The notes below the pieces were generated by a model. The model was not told where the DNA came from. It saw only the letters and a list, made by a program, of their open reading frames with translations, and searched no databases. Positions 17,312 through 26,800 of a DNA stretch of 64,000 nucleotides are shown here, in pieces. The number at the start of each line of letters is the position of its first letter. Positions within the stretch are counted from its first letter, which is position 1. The position numbers and the translations under genes were made by a program. The stretch comes from Kibdelosporangium philippinense (GTDB taxonomy: Bacteria; Actinomycetota; Actinomycetes; Mycobacteriales; Pseudonocardiaceae), in NCBI RefSeq assembly GCF_021390435.2, contig NZ_JAJVCN010000001.1, forward strand, positions 2,914,001-2,978,000. The letters are read 5' to 3'.

Positions 17312-17704
17312 GTGAAACGCGTGACGCTCACGATCATCGGCGCGGCACTCCTGATCATCGGAGCCGCGATGCTCGTCCTGCCAGGACCGGGACTGCTGCT
17401 CGTGCTCGCCGGTCTGCTGGTCCTCGCATCGGAGTTTCCCGCGCTGGGGAAGTACATCGACCCGGTCCGCGACCGAGCGATGAAAGCCGCGGAAGACAGT
17501 GTCGCGACACCGTTCCGAATCGTGTGGTCGGTGCTCGCGGGCTTGGCCCTGATCGCGGCAGGCATCGTCTGGGGATTGGTCGACAGCCTGCCACTGAGCG
17601 GCTGGAGCACCGGCTCAGGCCTGATCCTCTCGGGCATCGTGCTGCTCGTCCTACTGGCCTGGAGCTACCGCCGGGTCAAAGCCAAGAGAAAAACCCAAAC
17701 CTAA
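17312..17704 (+). CDS. PGPGW-type small transmembrane protein
   Basis: 130 residues. The N-terminal hydrophobic hairpin contains MLVLPGPGLLLVLAGLLVLASEFP, the signature of the PGPGW/TIGR02611 family of membrane proteins; a second pair of membrane spans follows (~75-120), then a basic tail YRRVKAKR. GTG at 17312 is used. Just after its end lies a dispersed repeat, and beyond that a second, codon-diverged copy of the same tail sequence (17772-17795). Confidence 0.85.
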   Translation: MKRVTLTIIGAALLIIGAAMLVLPGPGLLLVLAGLLVLASEFPALGKYIDPVRDRAMKAAEDSVATPFRIVWSVLAGLALIAAGIVWGLVDSLPLSGWSTGSGLILSGIVLLVLLAWSYRRVKAKRKTQT

Positions 17705-17706
17705 AG

Positions 17707-17755
17707 CCGTGTCCACCGTCGCGGAACACCGTGTCCACCGTTCCGGAACACCGAA
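17707..17755. repeat. Dispersed repeat element, two tandem units (copy 1)
   Basis: Two tandem imperfect units of about 25 bp, each beginning GTGTCCACCGT and ending GAACACC, followed by GAAAT. The same unit occurs twice in direct and twice in inverted orientation at 37993-38153. This marks it as an intergenic repeat family rather than coding sequence. Confidence 0.7.
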
Positions 17756-17771
17756 ATTCCCGCGCCGCGCG

Positions 17772-17808
17772 CTACCGCCGAGTGAAGGCAAAGCGGGCGC
17801 AGGGCTGA
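17772..17808 (+). pseudogene. Relic of a second PGPGW gene 3' end
   Basis: Bases 17772-17795 encode YRRVKAKR, identical in protein to the end of the PGPGW gene (17665-17688), and continue AQG to a stop. The nucleotide differences between the two stretches are synonymous, so this looks like the end of a related gene or an older version of the same 3' end, separated by the repeat element. Confidence 0.4.
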
Positions 17809-17828
17809 GTACCCTGCGCCCACCTTGG

Positions 17829-18920
17829 CTAGATGATGATCCCGAAGTCTCGGTTGGCCGTGGCGAAGTCCTGGAAGCCAAGGCGCGCACCGGCTGTACG
17901 CGTGACCGTGCCATTGGCGATCACGCCGCCGGAGGTGTTCGAGTAGACCGAGCCGCCGCTGTCACCGCCGCGCGCCGCGGGCTGGCCTTGGGTCTGCTCG
18001 GCTTCGACGAGGTCTTCGGCGTCCTGCCAGAAGAAGATCACCTTCAGGTTGCACACCGGGCCGCCGACCTGCTCGGCACTGGTCAGGCCGGACTGGCAGA
18101 GCAACTGGCCGACGAACACGTGGCCCCAGTTGACCACGGTGACAGTCGTGTTGCTGTTGCCGTCGCCGACGTACATCCGGTTGGTGGAACTGGATGTAGG
18201 GATCAGCGAGATGTCGTGGTCGTCGCGCGTGGCACCCACGTTGCCGATGAACTGGCCCGCGCGATCGGCGATCCGATGCCCCGATTGGCCGCAGTGTTCG
18301 GCCGAAAGCACGAACCGCGCGCCCGCGTTGTTCCGGACGCCGAAACCGGATGTGCAGACCGTTCCCGCGGTTTGGTTCCACGTTCCCGCGCCGCCTTTCC
18401 ATGGCGGTGTGTCATCCTTTCGAGAGGTTGTCTTCATTGGTTCTTCGTGGCTGATCCTGATCGGCACATCGGATTGGATCGCGGTCAAGCTGGTGACGGC
18501 TCCCGGGTAGGCTGCGAGGACCAGTCCGCTGCCGTCACCTGGATTTTTCACGCCATAAATCCCGGATTCGGGATGCGCCTTACGCCACGCTTCGAGCTTT
18601 TTCGCCGCCGCGGTCAACTCGAGCTGAGAATGCGCGGCCGTGCCGACCCGCACCGGTGTGCGCCGGACGATGCCGCTGATGGCAGGGGGTACGTCGCCCT
18701 TCCACCACAGGTTGACGTGATGGTCGGCCAGTGTGATTCCACCGAAGCCGGAGTGCTTGACCGCTTCGGCCCGTAACACTTCGGCCGCAGCGACGAGTGG
18801 CCGTTGTTGAAGCGACTTCAACTCGCCTTCGGACAACTTAGTTTGGCTGGCATACGAACTAACTCCGCCAATTGTCAGCGACGCGGTCAACGCGATGGAC
18901 AGTAACATCCCAATACGCAT
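17829..18920 (-). CDS. Secreted trypsin-like (S1) serine protease
   Basis: 363 residues. The start ATG at 18920 is followed by a signal peptide (hydrophobic residues 4-24). A pro-region of about 160 residues precedes the protease domain, which shows the catalytic triad: His209 in LSAEHCG, Asp236 in DDHDISLI, and Ser321 in GGDSGGSVY. Cysteines are placed as in streptogrisin-type enzymes. Probably an extracellular protease activated by removal of the pro-region. The gene stands alone; an IS110 element lies upstream. Confidence 0.92.
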   Translation of the reverse strand: MRIGMLLSIALTASLTIGGVSSYASQTKLSEGELKSLQQRPLVAAAEVLRAEAVKHSGFGGITLADHHVNLWWKGDVPPAISGIVRRTPVRVGTAAHSQLELTAAAKKLEAWRKAHPESGIYGVKNPGDGSGLVLAAYPGAVTSLTAIQSDVPIRISHEEPMKTTSRKDDTPPWKGGAGTWNQTAGTVCTSGFGVRNNAGARFVLSAEHCGQSGHRIADRAGQFIGNVGATRDDHDISLIPTSSSTNRMYVGDGNSNTTVTVVNWGHVFVGQLLCQSGLTSAEQVGGPVCNLKVIFFWQDAEDLVEAEQTQGQPAARGGDSGGSVYSNTSGGVIANGTVTRTAGARLGFQDFATANRDFGIII

Positions 18921-19105
18921 GGAAGGACACCTCGCCTGCAGGGGTTGACGAGTGACAATGCCTTCCCATATTGGCAAATTCCCCACCTTTCCACAATTGG
19001 CAGAACCGGACAGGAACCGCATGGGCAGGCCAGGCCATCCGGGATTGTCGGACCCCTGCCGTACGGTGCACCGCAACATCGCATCGACTGAGGGGGATTC
19101 CCAAT
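18921..19105. promoter_or_regulatory. Protease upstream region, cut by IS110 insertion
   Basis: About 185 bases between the protease ATG and the presumed IS110 edge, with no convincing gene. On the plus strand an AGGGGGA ribosome-binding-like sequence precedes ATG at 19104, but that frame closes after four codons, as expected for a start region broken by an insertion. TCCCAAT at 19099-19105 recurs at 20432-20438. Confidence 0.4.
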
Positions 19106-20438
19106 GAAGTTGTCAAGTAGTTGGGAGCTGCGGTGGTGAGGGGGTCACGCTGCCGTTGCGGCGGGGGTTGCTTGGTAGGTGGTGCCGTCGCGCAGCAGTG
19201 CCCACAAGACGTTCAGCCGGCGGCGTGCCAGGGCGAGGACGGCCTGGGTGTGTCGTTTGCCTTCGGCTCGTTTGCGGTCGTAGTAGGTCCGCGAGGCGGG
19301 GCAACAGCGGATGCTGACCATGGCGGAAAGGTAGAACACGCGCAGCAGGCGTCTGCTGTAGCGGCGGGGGCGGTGCAGGTTGCCGTTGACCCGGCCGGAA
19401 TCGCGGGGTACTGGTGCGAGTCCGGCGACGCCGGCCAGCCGGTTGGGACTGCCGAAAGCGGTCATGTCGCCGCCGGTGTAGGCGAGGAACTCGGCGGCGA
19501 GCTGGATGCCGAAGCCGGGCAGGCTGAGGATCACGTCGGCGTGTTTGTGCTGGCGAAACCGGCTCTCGATCAAGGTGTCGATCTCGCTGATCTCCTCGTC
19601 GAGAGTCATCACCCCCTTCGCCAGCCGCGCGACCATCGCGGCGGCCAGGTCTTGTCCGGTGATGGTGGTGTGTTGCGCGTTGGCGGCGTTCAGCGCGGTC
19701 TGGGCGACGGTGCTGGGGTTGCGGACTTTTCGGTTGCGCAGCCAGGTTTCCAAGCGGTTGGCACCGATTCGTCGCAATGCCGCAGGGGTTTGGTAGGCGG
19801 TCAGCAGCACCAGGGCGGCTTTGGAGGTGCTGTAGTCGAAGGCGCGTTCCAGGGCCGGGAAGTAGTCCAGCAGTTGCGCGCGCAGCCGGTTGATGGTGCG
19901 GGTGCGGTCGGCGACCAGATCGGCCCGGCGGCTGGTCAGGATCCGCAGTTCGACGCTGACCGGGTCGCCGGTGTGCACGACGTGCAGATCGTGGCGCATC
20001 CGGGCCTGGTCGGCGATCACGGCGGCGTCCTTGGCGTCGGTTTTGCCGTCTCCGCGGTACATGCCGGCCGCGTAGTGGACGGTGCGCCCGGGGATGTAAA
20101 GCAACCGCTGGTCGTGGTTGACCAGCAAGGCGATCAGCAACGCCGCCCCGCCGGAGTTGAGATCGACCGCCCAGGTCAGCTCTCCATCCAACTCGTCTGC
20201 CAGCGCGGTGACCTCGCCGACCAACTCCAGCAGCGGAGCCTCGTCGTTGGCCACCCGCCGCGACAACAGCCGCTTGCCGGCGGCGTCGATCACCACGCAG
20301 TGGTGATGGGTCTTGCCGGCATCGATGCCTGCCCATACTCCGGGCACGAGCGTCACCTTCCTGTTCGTCAGGTTCATGGTCCCAGCAAACGACCACGCCG
20401 TCGTGTCCTTACACAGCGATTTGTTCGCGCATCCCAAT
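19106..20438 (-). mobile_element. IS110 family insertion sequence (boundaries approximate)
   Basis: The element carries one IS110-type transposase gene. IS110 elements have no long terminal inverted repeats, so the edges are inferred from the 7-bp sequence TCCCAAT found at both sides (19099-19105 and 20432-20438). If the noncoding left end is longer, as in IS110 members with a bridge RNA, the right-hand edge could extend to about 20560 and include the hairpin at 20457-20524. Confidence 0.6.
19145..20377 (-). CDS. IS110 family transposase
   Basis: 410 residues from the ATG at 20377. The N-terminal DEDD (RuvC-like) domain starts with VWAGIDAGKTHHHCVV and includes DGKTDAKDAAVIAD; the C-terminal Transposase_20 domain has LPGFGIQLAAEFLAYTGG and the serine-containing RVNGNLHRPRRYSRRLLRVFY segment. 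Length is normal for the family and no frameshift is seen, so it may still be active. Confidence 0.93.
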   Translation of the reverse strand: MNLTNRKVTLVPGVWAGIDAGKTHHHCVVIDAAGKRLLSRRVANDEAPLLELVGEVTALADELDGELTWAVDLNSGGAALLIALLVNHDQRLLYIPGRTVHYAAGMYRGDGKTDAKDAAVIADQARMRHDLHVVHTGDPVSVELRILTSRRADLVADRTRTINRLRAQLLDYFPALERAFDYSTSKAALVLLTAYQTPAALRRIGANRLETWLRNRKVRNPSTVAQTALNAANAQHTTITGQDLAAAMVARLAKGVMTLDEEISEIDTLIESRFRQHKHADVILSLPGFGIQLAAEFLAYTGGDMTAFGSPNRLAGVAGLAPVPRDSGRVNGNLHRPRRYSRRLLRVFYLSAMVSIRCCPASRTYYDRKRAEGKRHTQAVLALARRRLNVLWALLRDGTTYQATPAATAA

Positions 20439-20456
20439 TAGCGGTCGGGTCGTCGT

Positions 20457-20524
20457 GGGGTGCTGGGCGGCCAATCCCCCTGGGCCATCCACGGCGGACG
20501 CATGGAAGCCATACCCAGCACCCC
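20457..20524. other. Long-loop hairpin upstream of the DUF4132 operon / IS110 left end
   Basis: A perfect 11-bp inverted repeat, GGGGTGCTGGG (20457-20467) and its complement (20514-20524), encloses 46 bases. It lies between the IS110 transposase start and the first DUF4132 gene. It could be part of an IS110 bridge RNA on the minus strand, or a leader structure of the operon on the plus strand. Confidence 0.4.
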
Positions 20525-20581
20525 TGGGTCGTCGGAACCCTACGACCAGCCCCGATCGACACAGGAAGAAGGTAAGGTCAC

Positions 20582-23500
20582 ATGGACGAGGACATGTTTG
20601 TTATGCCCGCGGCGTGGAAGCGCTACGCGTACCCACGCCGCGATCGCGGAACATCTGAATACCGGCCGGACAAGCAGGCGATCGCGACAGGGGCGGCGTT
20701 GCTGGACAAGCTGCGCACAAGCCTTGAGCGCACCTTCGGCTATCCACGTTCCGATCAGACGCTGGCCGACGCGGGCCGCACGTACCTGAAAGGCGAACCG
20801 ACGCCGATCGGTGCGGCGGTGGTCCGGATGGCCGCGACAGCGGACAACGTCGACCAAGACGACGTGAGCACCCTGGTTCATTACTGGATTGCCGAGCACG
20901 GTGTCGCGTTCGCCGCTGCCGCCGCGGCCAGCTGCGCGAAGGTACACATGTGCGTTGAGCCGATGGCACAAAGACATTGGCAGAACAACGAATGGCGCGC
21001 GAACTGGGTGGTCCCGCAGACGACCGGCATCTCGCGGCAAGACCATTGGGTCATGATCGGCGTCGATGAGGTCCGGCGGGCCCTGGCTGCCGCGAGCGAC
21101 GCCGAGTACGCCGCTGCCGAAGCCGCGCTTGAACCACTCGGCGGGCCCGGGGTGGCGGATGGGTTGCGGGCGTTCATCATGCCGACGCGGTCCGACTGGG
21201 TCCGCGAGGCGCTCAGCGGAAACACGGCTCACCAGCTGTGGCTGCACATGGCATGCTCGGTCGGGACGCCTGAAGATCTGGCCATGCTGCCCGGGTCGCA
21301 TGCGATCGGCTTCAACAAATCGGCCGCCTACTCCGTCCTCGACGCTGTCGGAACCGCGATCGCGCCAAGACTCGCGACCGAGCTCGACCAGTACCAGTAC
21401 GCCGAACTGCGCAAGCGCGCGCTGGCTATCCTCGCGGTGTTGCCGACCGACGAGGCGTTCACGATCCTGCTCGATCGCCTTGATCAGCCCAAAGTCCAAG
21501 CAGCGCTGCACTCGGCCATGAAGACGTTCCCGCACCGCGCGGCCCGACTGCTGGCCGCCAGGGCAGGCGAAGACCCGCAGGCGCGAACGTTGTTCCAGGC
21601 GCACCTGAAAGGCAACCCAGACCTTGAGCTGCCCGGGGAAGTGCGAGCAGTCGCGGACGCACTGGACATCGGCGCGGACACGTTGCCGGACGCGCCTGCG
21701 GACATGCTCCCGCCGCTGCTGGTCGATCCACCATGGACCCGACCGCGTAAGAAGGCCAAAGCGGTGGTCGTGACCGGACTCGAAGCACCCGAACCCGCGA
21801 TCTCCTGGGCACCGGGCGAGCAGGAGCAGTGGGCGGCCGTGCACGGCTACTGGGACAACTGGTGCGACGACAACTGGCCGAAGAATCTGGAGCTCTACCG
21901 CACAGGCAAACGCGACCGCCACGACAGATACCACCAGTCGGGGTTCTTCGCGCGCGGGCCGGAAGAGATGATCCGGCCGTTGCTGGCCGAGTGGAAGCCC
22001 GAGCACGACCACTGGGTCGAAGAGTGGGGAAAGGTCGTCGTCGCGAAGTACGGCCTTGACGCGCTGCCAGCCATGATGCGGATCGCGCCGGTGGCAACGC
22101 CGTCGAGCATCGAGTTGCTGTCGCCGATCGTGTCGGCCGAAATCGCGGTGCTGATGGCTGGCCGGTTCGTTCGTTTGAAGTCTGGCCGTAAGTTCACGAT
22201 GGACTGGTTCGCCCGGCACGGCGGCGCAGCGGTCCGGATGCTGATCCCGGCCGCACTCGGCAAACCCGGGAGCGCTCGTCAGAACGCCGAGGCGGCCCTG
22301 CGCTACCTCGGCACGCAAGGCCACGATCTTGTTGCCATCGCGGGGGAGTACGGCGAAAAGGCCCGTGAAGGCATCCAAGCGCTGGTTGACGTGGACGAGA
22401 CCGAGATATTGCCCGCGAAGATGCCATCACCGGGCACGTGGGCCGATCCTCATGTCCTGCCACAGATCCGGCTGCGCGACGGGCAGCACGCGTTGCCGAC
22501 CGAAGCCGTCAGCCACCTGCTGATGACGGCCGTCCTTTCCAAGCCTGATGCGGTGTACGCGGGTCTGCCCATCGCGCGAGACGCCTGTGATCGGCAGTCG
22601 TTGGCGTCCTTCGCGTGGAGCCTGTTCGAGCTGTGGGTGCAAGCGGGCGCGCCATCCAAGGACAGCTGGGCGCTCAACGCCCTTGGGTGGTTCGGCAACG
22701 ACGACACTGTGCGCGCGTTGTCGCCACTGATCCGTCAGTGGCCAGGGGAGAGTCAGCATCAGCGCGCTGTCGCCGGGCTCGACGTGCTCGCTGAGATCGG
22801 CAGCGAGGTGGCGTTGGCGCACCTCAATGGCATCGCGGAGAAAGTGAAGTTCAAGGCTTTGAAGGCTCGTGCGCAGGAGAAGGTCGCCGCGATCGCGGCC
22901 CAGTTGGGGTTGAGCCGCGATCAGTTGGCCGATCGTCTCGTGCCGCGGCTCGGGCTGGATGAGGTCACACCGCTAACGATCGACTACGGCACCCGGACAT
23001 TCACCGTCGGTTTCGATGAGCAGCTCAAGCCGTACGTGGTCGACGCGGATGGCAAGCGCCGCAAGGACTTGCCGAAGCCGGGAGCCAAAGACGACCAGGA
23101 ACTCGCGACGGCCGAATACAAGCGATACGCCACGTTGAAGAAGGACGTGCGGACGGTCGCGGCTGACCAGATCCACCGCCTGGAAACGGCCCTGGTCAAC
23201 CAGCGAACATGGACAGCAGCCGAGTTCCACGACTTATTGGCTGGCCATCCCTTGCTGTGGCACATAGTCCGAAGGCTAGTGTGGAGCACCGACGCGGGCA
23301 AGACGTTCCGCCTCGCCGAGGATCGCACACTCGCCAACGCCGAGGACGACACCTTCGTGCTGCCGGAGGATGCGGTGGTCCGTCTGGCCCACCCGGTGCT
23401 GCTCGACGAGGACACACTGGCCGCGTGGGGCGAAATATTCGCGGACTACGAGATCCTGCAGCCATTCACACAACTGGGCAGGCCGGTGCAGAAGGTAGAC

Positions 23501-23860
23501 GAGGCCACCACGTTCGACGCGGCACTGTACAAGTACAGCGACATGGTGGTGCCGGTGGGCAAACTGCTTGGCCTGACCAAGCGAGGCTGGGTCCGCGGCG
23601 ACCCACAGGACGGGGGCGTCGAAGGCTGGATCACCCGTCCGCTGCCAACCGGTGGCGCGATCGTCGCGGGCCTGGAGCCGGGCATCGTTGTAGGGGGCGT
23701 CAACGAGTACCCGGAGCAGACACTCCGCGGATTGTCCTTCTCAGCGAACGTTGACGGCTACGACTACTGGTCGCCACCGAAGAACAAACCTGCGACGCCC
23801 GAACTTGACGCTGTCACGGTCTCGGAAGTCCTGTCCGAACTAGCTTCCCTGAACGACTGA
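20582..23860 (+). CDS. DUF4132 (MolR/YehI-like) protein, copy A
   Basis: 1092 residues. N-terminal helical, HEAT-like region (~1-360), then a DUF4132-type C-terminal region (~850-1092) with the conserved block PHPVLLDE-like ARLAHPVLLDEDTLAAWGE and LTKRGWVRG. Similar in size and layout to E. coli YehI (MolR), whose role is not settled. A good ribosome binding site (AGGAAGAAGG) precedes the ATG. It is the first gene of an operon whose products match E. coli YehI, YehL, YehM, YehP and YehQ. Its stop is 7 bases before copy B. Confidence 0.85.
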   Translation: MDEDMFVMPAAWKRYAYPRRDRGTSEYRPDKQAIATGAALLDKLRTSLERTFGYPRSDQTLADAGRTYLKGEPTPIGAAVVRMAATADNVDQDDVSTLVHYWIAEHGVAFAAAAAASCAKVHMCVEPMAQRHWQNNEWRANWVVPQTTGISRQDHWVMIGVDEVRRALAAASDAEYAAAEAALEPLGGPGVADGLRAFIMPTRSDWVREALSGNTAHQLWLHMACSVGTPEDLAMLPGSHAIGFNKSAAYSVLDAVGTAIAPRLATELDQYQYAELRKRALAILAVLPTDEAFTILLDRLDQPKVQAALHSAMKTFPHRAARLLAARAGEDPQARTLFQAHLKGNPDLELPGEVRAVADALDIGADTLPDAPADMLPPLLVDPPWTRPRKKAKAVVVTGLEAPEPAISWAPGEQEQWAAVHGYWDNWCDDNWPKNLELYRTGKRDRHDRYHQSGFFARGPEEMIRPLLAEWKPEHDHWVEEWGKVVVAKYGLDALPAMMRIAPVATPSSIELLSPIVSAEIAVLMAGRFVRLKSGRKFTMDWFARHGGAAVRMLIPAALGKPGSARQNAEAALRYLGTQGHDLVAIAGEYGEKAREGIQALVDVDETEILPAKMPSPGTWADPHVLPQIRLRDGQHALPTEAVSHLLMTAVLSKPDAVYAGLPIARDACDRQSLASFAWSLFELWVQAGAPSKDSWALNALGWFGNDDTVRALSPLIRQWPGESQHQRAVAGLDVLAEIGSEVALAHLNGIAEKVKFKALKARAQEKVAAIAAQLGLSRDQLADRLVPRLGLDEVTPLTIDYGTRTFTVGFDEQLKPYVVDADGKRRKDLPKPGAKDDQELATAEYKRYATLKKDVRTVAADQIHRLETALVNQRTWTAAEFHDLLAGHPLLWHIVRRLVWSTDAGKTFRLAEDRTLANAEDDTFVLPEDAVVRLAHPVLLDEDTLAAWGEIFADYEILQPFTQLGRPVQKVDEATTFDAALYKYSDMVVPVGKLLGLTKRGWVRGDPQDGGVEGWITRPLPTGGAIVAGLEPGIVVGGVNEYPEQTLRGLSFSANVDGYDYWSPPKNKPATPELDAVTVSEVLSELASLND

Positions 23861-23867
23861 GAGCGAC

Positions 23868-26800
23868 ATGGACGAGAACACGTTCGAGATGCCAGCAGCG
23901 TGGAGACGTCACACGTACCCACGCCGCGATCGAGGGACACCCGCGTTCCAACCGGACAACCAGGAGATCGCCAAGGGGGCAGCGTTACTGGAGTCGCTGC
24001 GCACCGGACTTGATGAGGTCTTCGACGAGCCACGTTCAGACAAGACGTTGGCCGACGCGGGACGAGCCTATCTCGCGGGCGAGCCGATGGCGATCGGTGC
24101 GGCGGTGGTCCGGATGACCGCCTCGGCCACCCGGATGGAGAACGTGACCCCGCTCGTTCATCACTGGATCGCCGAGCATGGCGTTGTTTTCGCCGCTGAG
24201 GCGGCGCTGTCCTGTCCTAAGGTGCAGGTATCTGTCGACTATTTCTCGATGGGTGCGAAAAGCAATCGCGGTTCGGCTGCGGTTTGGGTAGAGCCGCAGT
24301 CGACTACGTACTCACGGCGCAACCACAGAGAGGTAACGGTAGGTACTAAGCTCCTCAGGAGGGCGCTCGCTGCCGCGAGCGAAGCCGAGTACGCGGCCGC
24401 CGAGGCCAAGCTGGATTCGCTTGGCGGGTTTACGAGCGCGAACGTGATACGGGCGTACCTCATGCCAACCCGATCTGACTGGGTGAGCGAGGCTCTACAA
24501 GAGACGGTCGATCTCGAACTGTGGTGGCTGTTGGCGTACAGCGTCAGCACGCCGGAAGACCTCGCGATCCTTCCTCGGACACACGCGATCGGGTACCACG
24601 CGGACCTCGTCTACACCGTCCTGGACGCTGTTGGCACCGCGATCGTGCCGAGGCTCGCGGAGGAGTTGGACGGGTACAACGACATCGACATGCGCAAGCG
24701 GTCGTTGGCCATCCTGGCTGCCATACCAACCGACGAGGCGTTCACGGCCATGCTCGATCGGTTGGCGCAGGACAAGGTCCAGTCGGCGCTGGTCACCGCG
24801 ATGAGGGCGTTCCCACAGCGTGCTGCTCGCCTGTTGGCGGCGAGAGCCAACGACGACATCCGCATCCGCGGGTTGCTTGAGCAGCACCTGAGAGCCAACC
24901 CCGATCTCGAGTTGCCCGAAAAGGTGCGGGCGATCGCGGACACACTCGATCTACGGGCGGAGTCGGTGCCTGTCGCGCCCGCCGACTTGTTGCCGCCGTT
25001 GCTCGTCGACCCGCCATGGAAGCGGCCAACCAAGCAGGTGAAGCAGGTCGTTGTCACCGGACTCGACGCGCCAGAGCCGGTGATCTCGTGGGCGCCCGGC
25101 GAGCGCGAGCAGTGGGCCGCTGTGCGCGGCTATTGGGACAGCTGGTGTGACGACGACTGGCCAAAGAACCTGGAGGTTTACCGTCAAGGTAAGCAATCCA
25201 ACAGCAGGACATACAACCCGTCCACGTTCTTCGCGCGCGGGCCCGAGGAGATGATCCGCCCGCTGCTCGCTGGGTGGTCGCCGCCGTCCTACTCCGTGGA
25301 CGAATGGGGCAAGGTGATCGTAGCGAAGTATGGCCTTGACGCGCTGCCCGCGATGATGCGGATCGCGCCAACCGGCACGCTGTCGAGCATCGAGTTGTTG
25401 CTGCCGTACGCATCGATCGAGGTCGCCGAGGTGATGGCGGACCGGTTCTGCAATCGCAAAAGTGTCCGCAGAGTGGCGATGGATTGGCTTATCCGTCATG
25501 GCGTGACAGCGGCTCGGATGCTGATCCCGGCCGCGCTGGGTGCTGCTGGTGACGCAAGGAAGAACGCCGAAGCAGCCCTGCGGTTCATCGCCACACAGGG
25601 CCACGACCTCGTGGCCGCTGCCAGCGAGTTTGGAACGCAGGCCCAGGACGGCATCCGCACGTTGGTCGAGGTGGACCTGATCGAAGTACTGCCCGCCAAG
25701 CTGCCGAAGTTGGGTGCGTGGGCCGATCCGAAGATGATGCCGCAGGTCCGGATGCGCGACGGCCAGCACGCGTTGCCACCGGACGCGGTCGGCCATCTGC
25801 TCATGACGATGGCCCTGTCCAAACCTGGCGATGTGTACGCGGGCCTTCCGATCGTGCGGGACATGTGCGATCCATCCGCGCTTTCCTCGTTCGCGTGGAG
25901 CGTCTTCGAGCTATGGCTGCAGGCCGACTCACCGTCGAAAGACAGCTGGGCGCTCCACGCGCTCGGGTGGTTCGGTGACGACGACACCGTCCGCACCCTG
26001 TCGCCCCTCATCCGGCGATGGCCGGGGGAGAGTCAGCATCAGCGTGCTGTTACCGGGCTCGACGTGCTCGCTGAGATCGGCAGCGAGGTGGCGTTGGCGC
26101 ACCTCAATGGCATCGCGGAGAAGGTGAAGTTCAAGGCTTTGAAGGCCCGTGCGCGGGAGAAGGTGGCGGCCATCGCGGCGCAGCTGGGGCTCAGTCGCGA
26201 TCAGTTGGCCGATCGTCTCGTGCCGCGGCTCGGGCTGGACGAGGCCACGTCGCTAACGATCGACTACGGCACCCGGACATTCACTGTCGGTTTCGATGAG
26301 CAGCTCAAGCCCTACGTGGTCGACGCGGATGGCAAGCGGCGCAAGGACTTGCCGAAGCCGGGAGCCAAAGACGACCAAGAGCTCTCGAAGGCCGAGTACA
26401 AGCGATACGCCGCGCTCAAGAAGGACGTGCGGACGGTCGCCTCCGACCAGATCCACCGCCTGGAAACGGCCCTGGTCAACCAGCGCACATGGACCGCGAC
26501 CGAGTTCCACGACTTACTCGCGGGGCATCCCTTGCTATGGCACATAGTGCGAAGGCTGGTGTGGATGACCGACGCGGGCCATTCGTTCCGTCTGGCTGAG
26601 GACCGCACGCTGGCCAACGCCGAGGATGACATCTTCCTGCTGCCGGGGGATGCGGAGGTCCGCCTGGCCCATCCGGTGTTGCTTGATGCGGAGACGCTGG
26701 CGGCTTGGGGCGAGGTGTTCGCGGATTACGAGATCCTGCAGCCGTTCCCGCAACTGGGCAGGCCGGTAGCCAACGTCGACTCGCTGCCTGCGGCTTTGGC

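Noticed and set aside
20540..22378. A 612-codon minus-strand frame antisense to the first DUF4132 gene
   Set aside because: Composition is that of a GC-skewed shadow, there is no ribosome binding site or family match, and the plus strand carries a clear gene.
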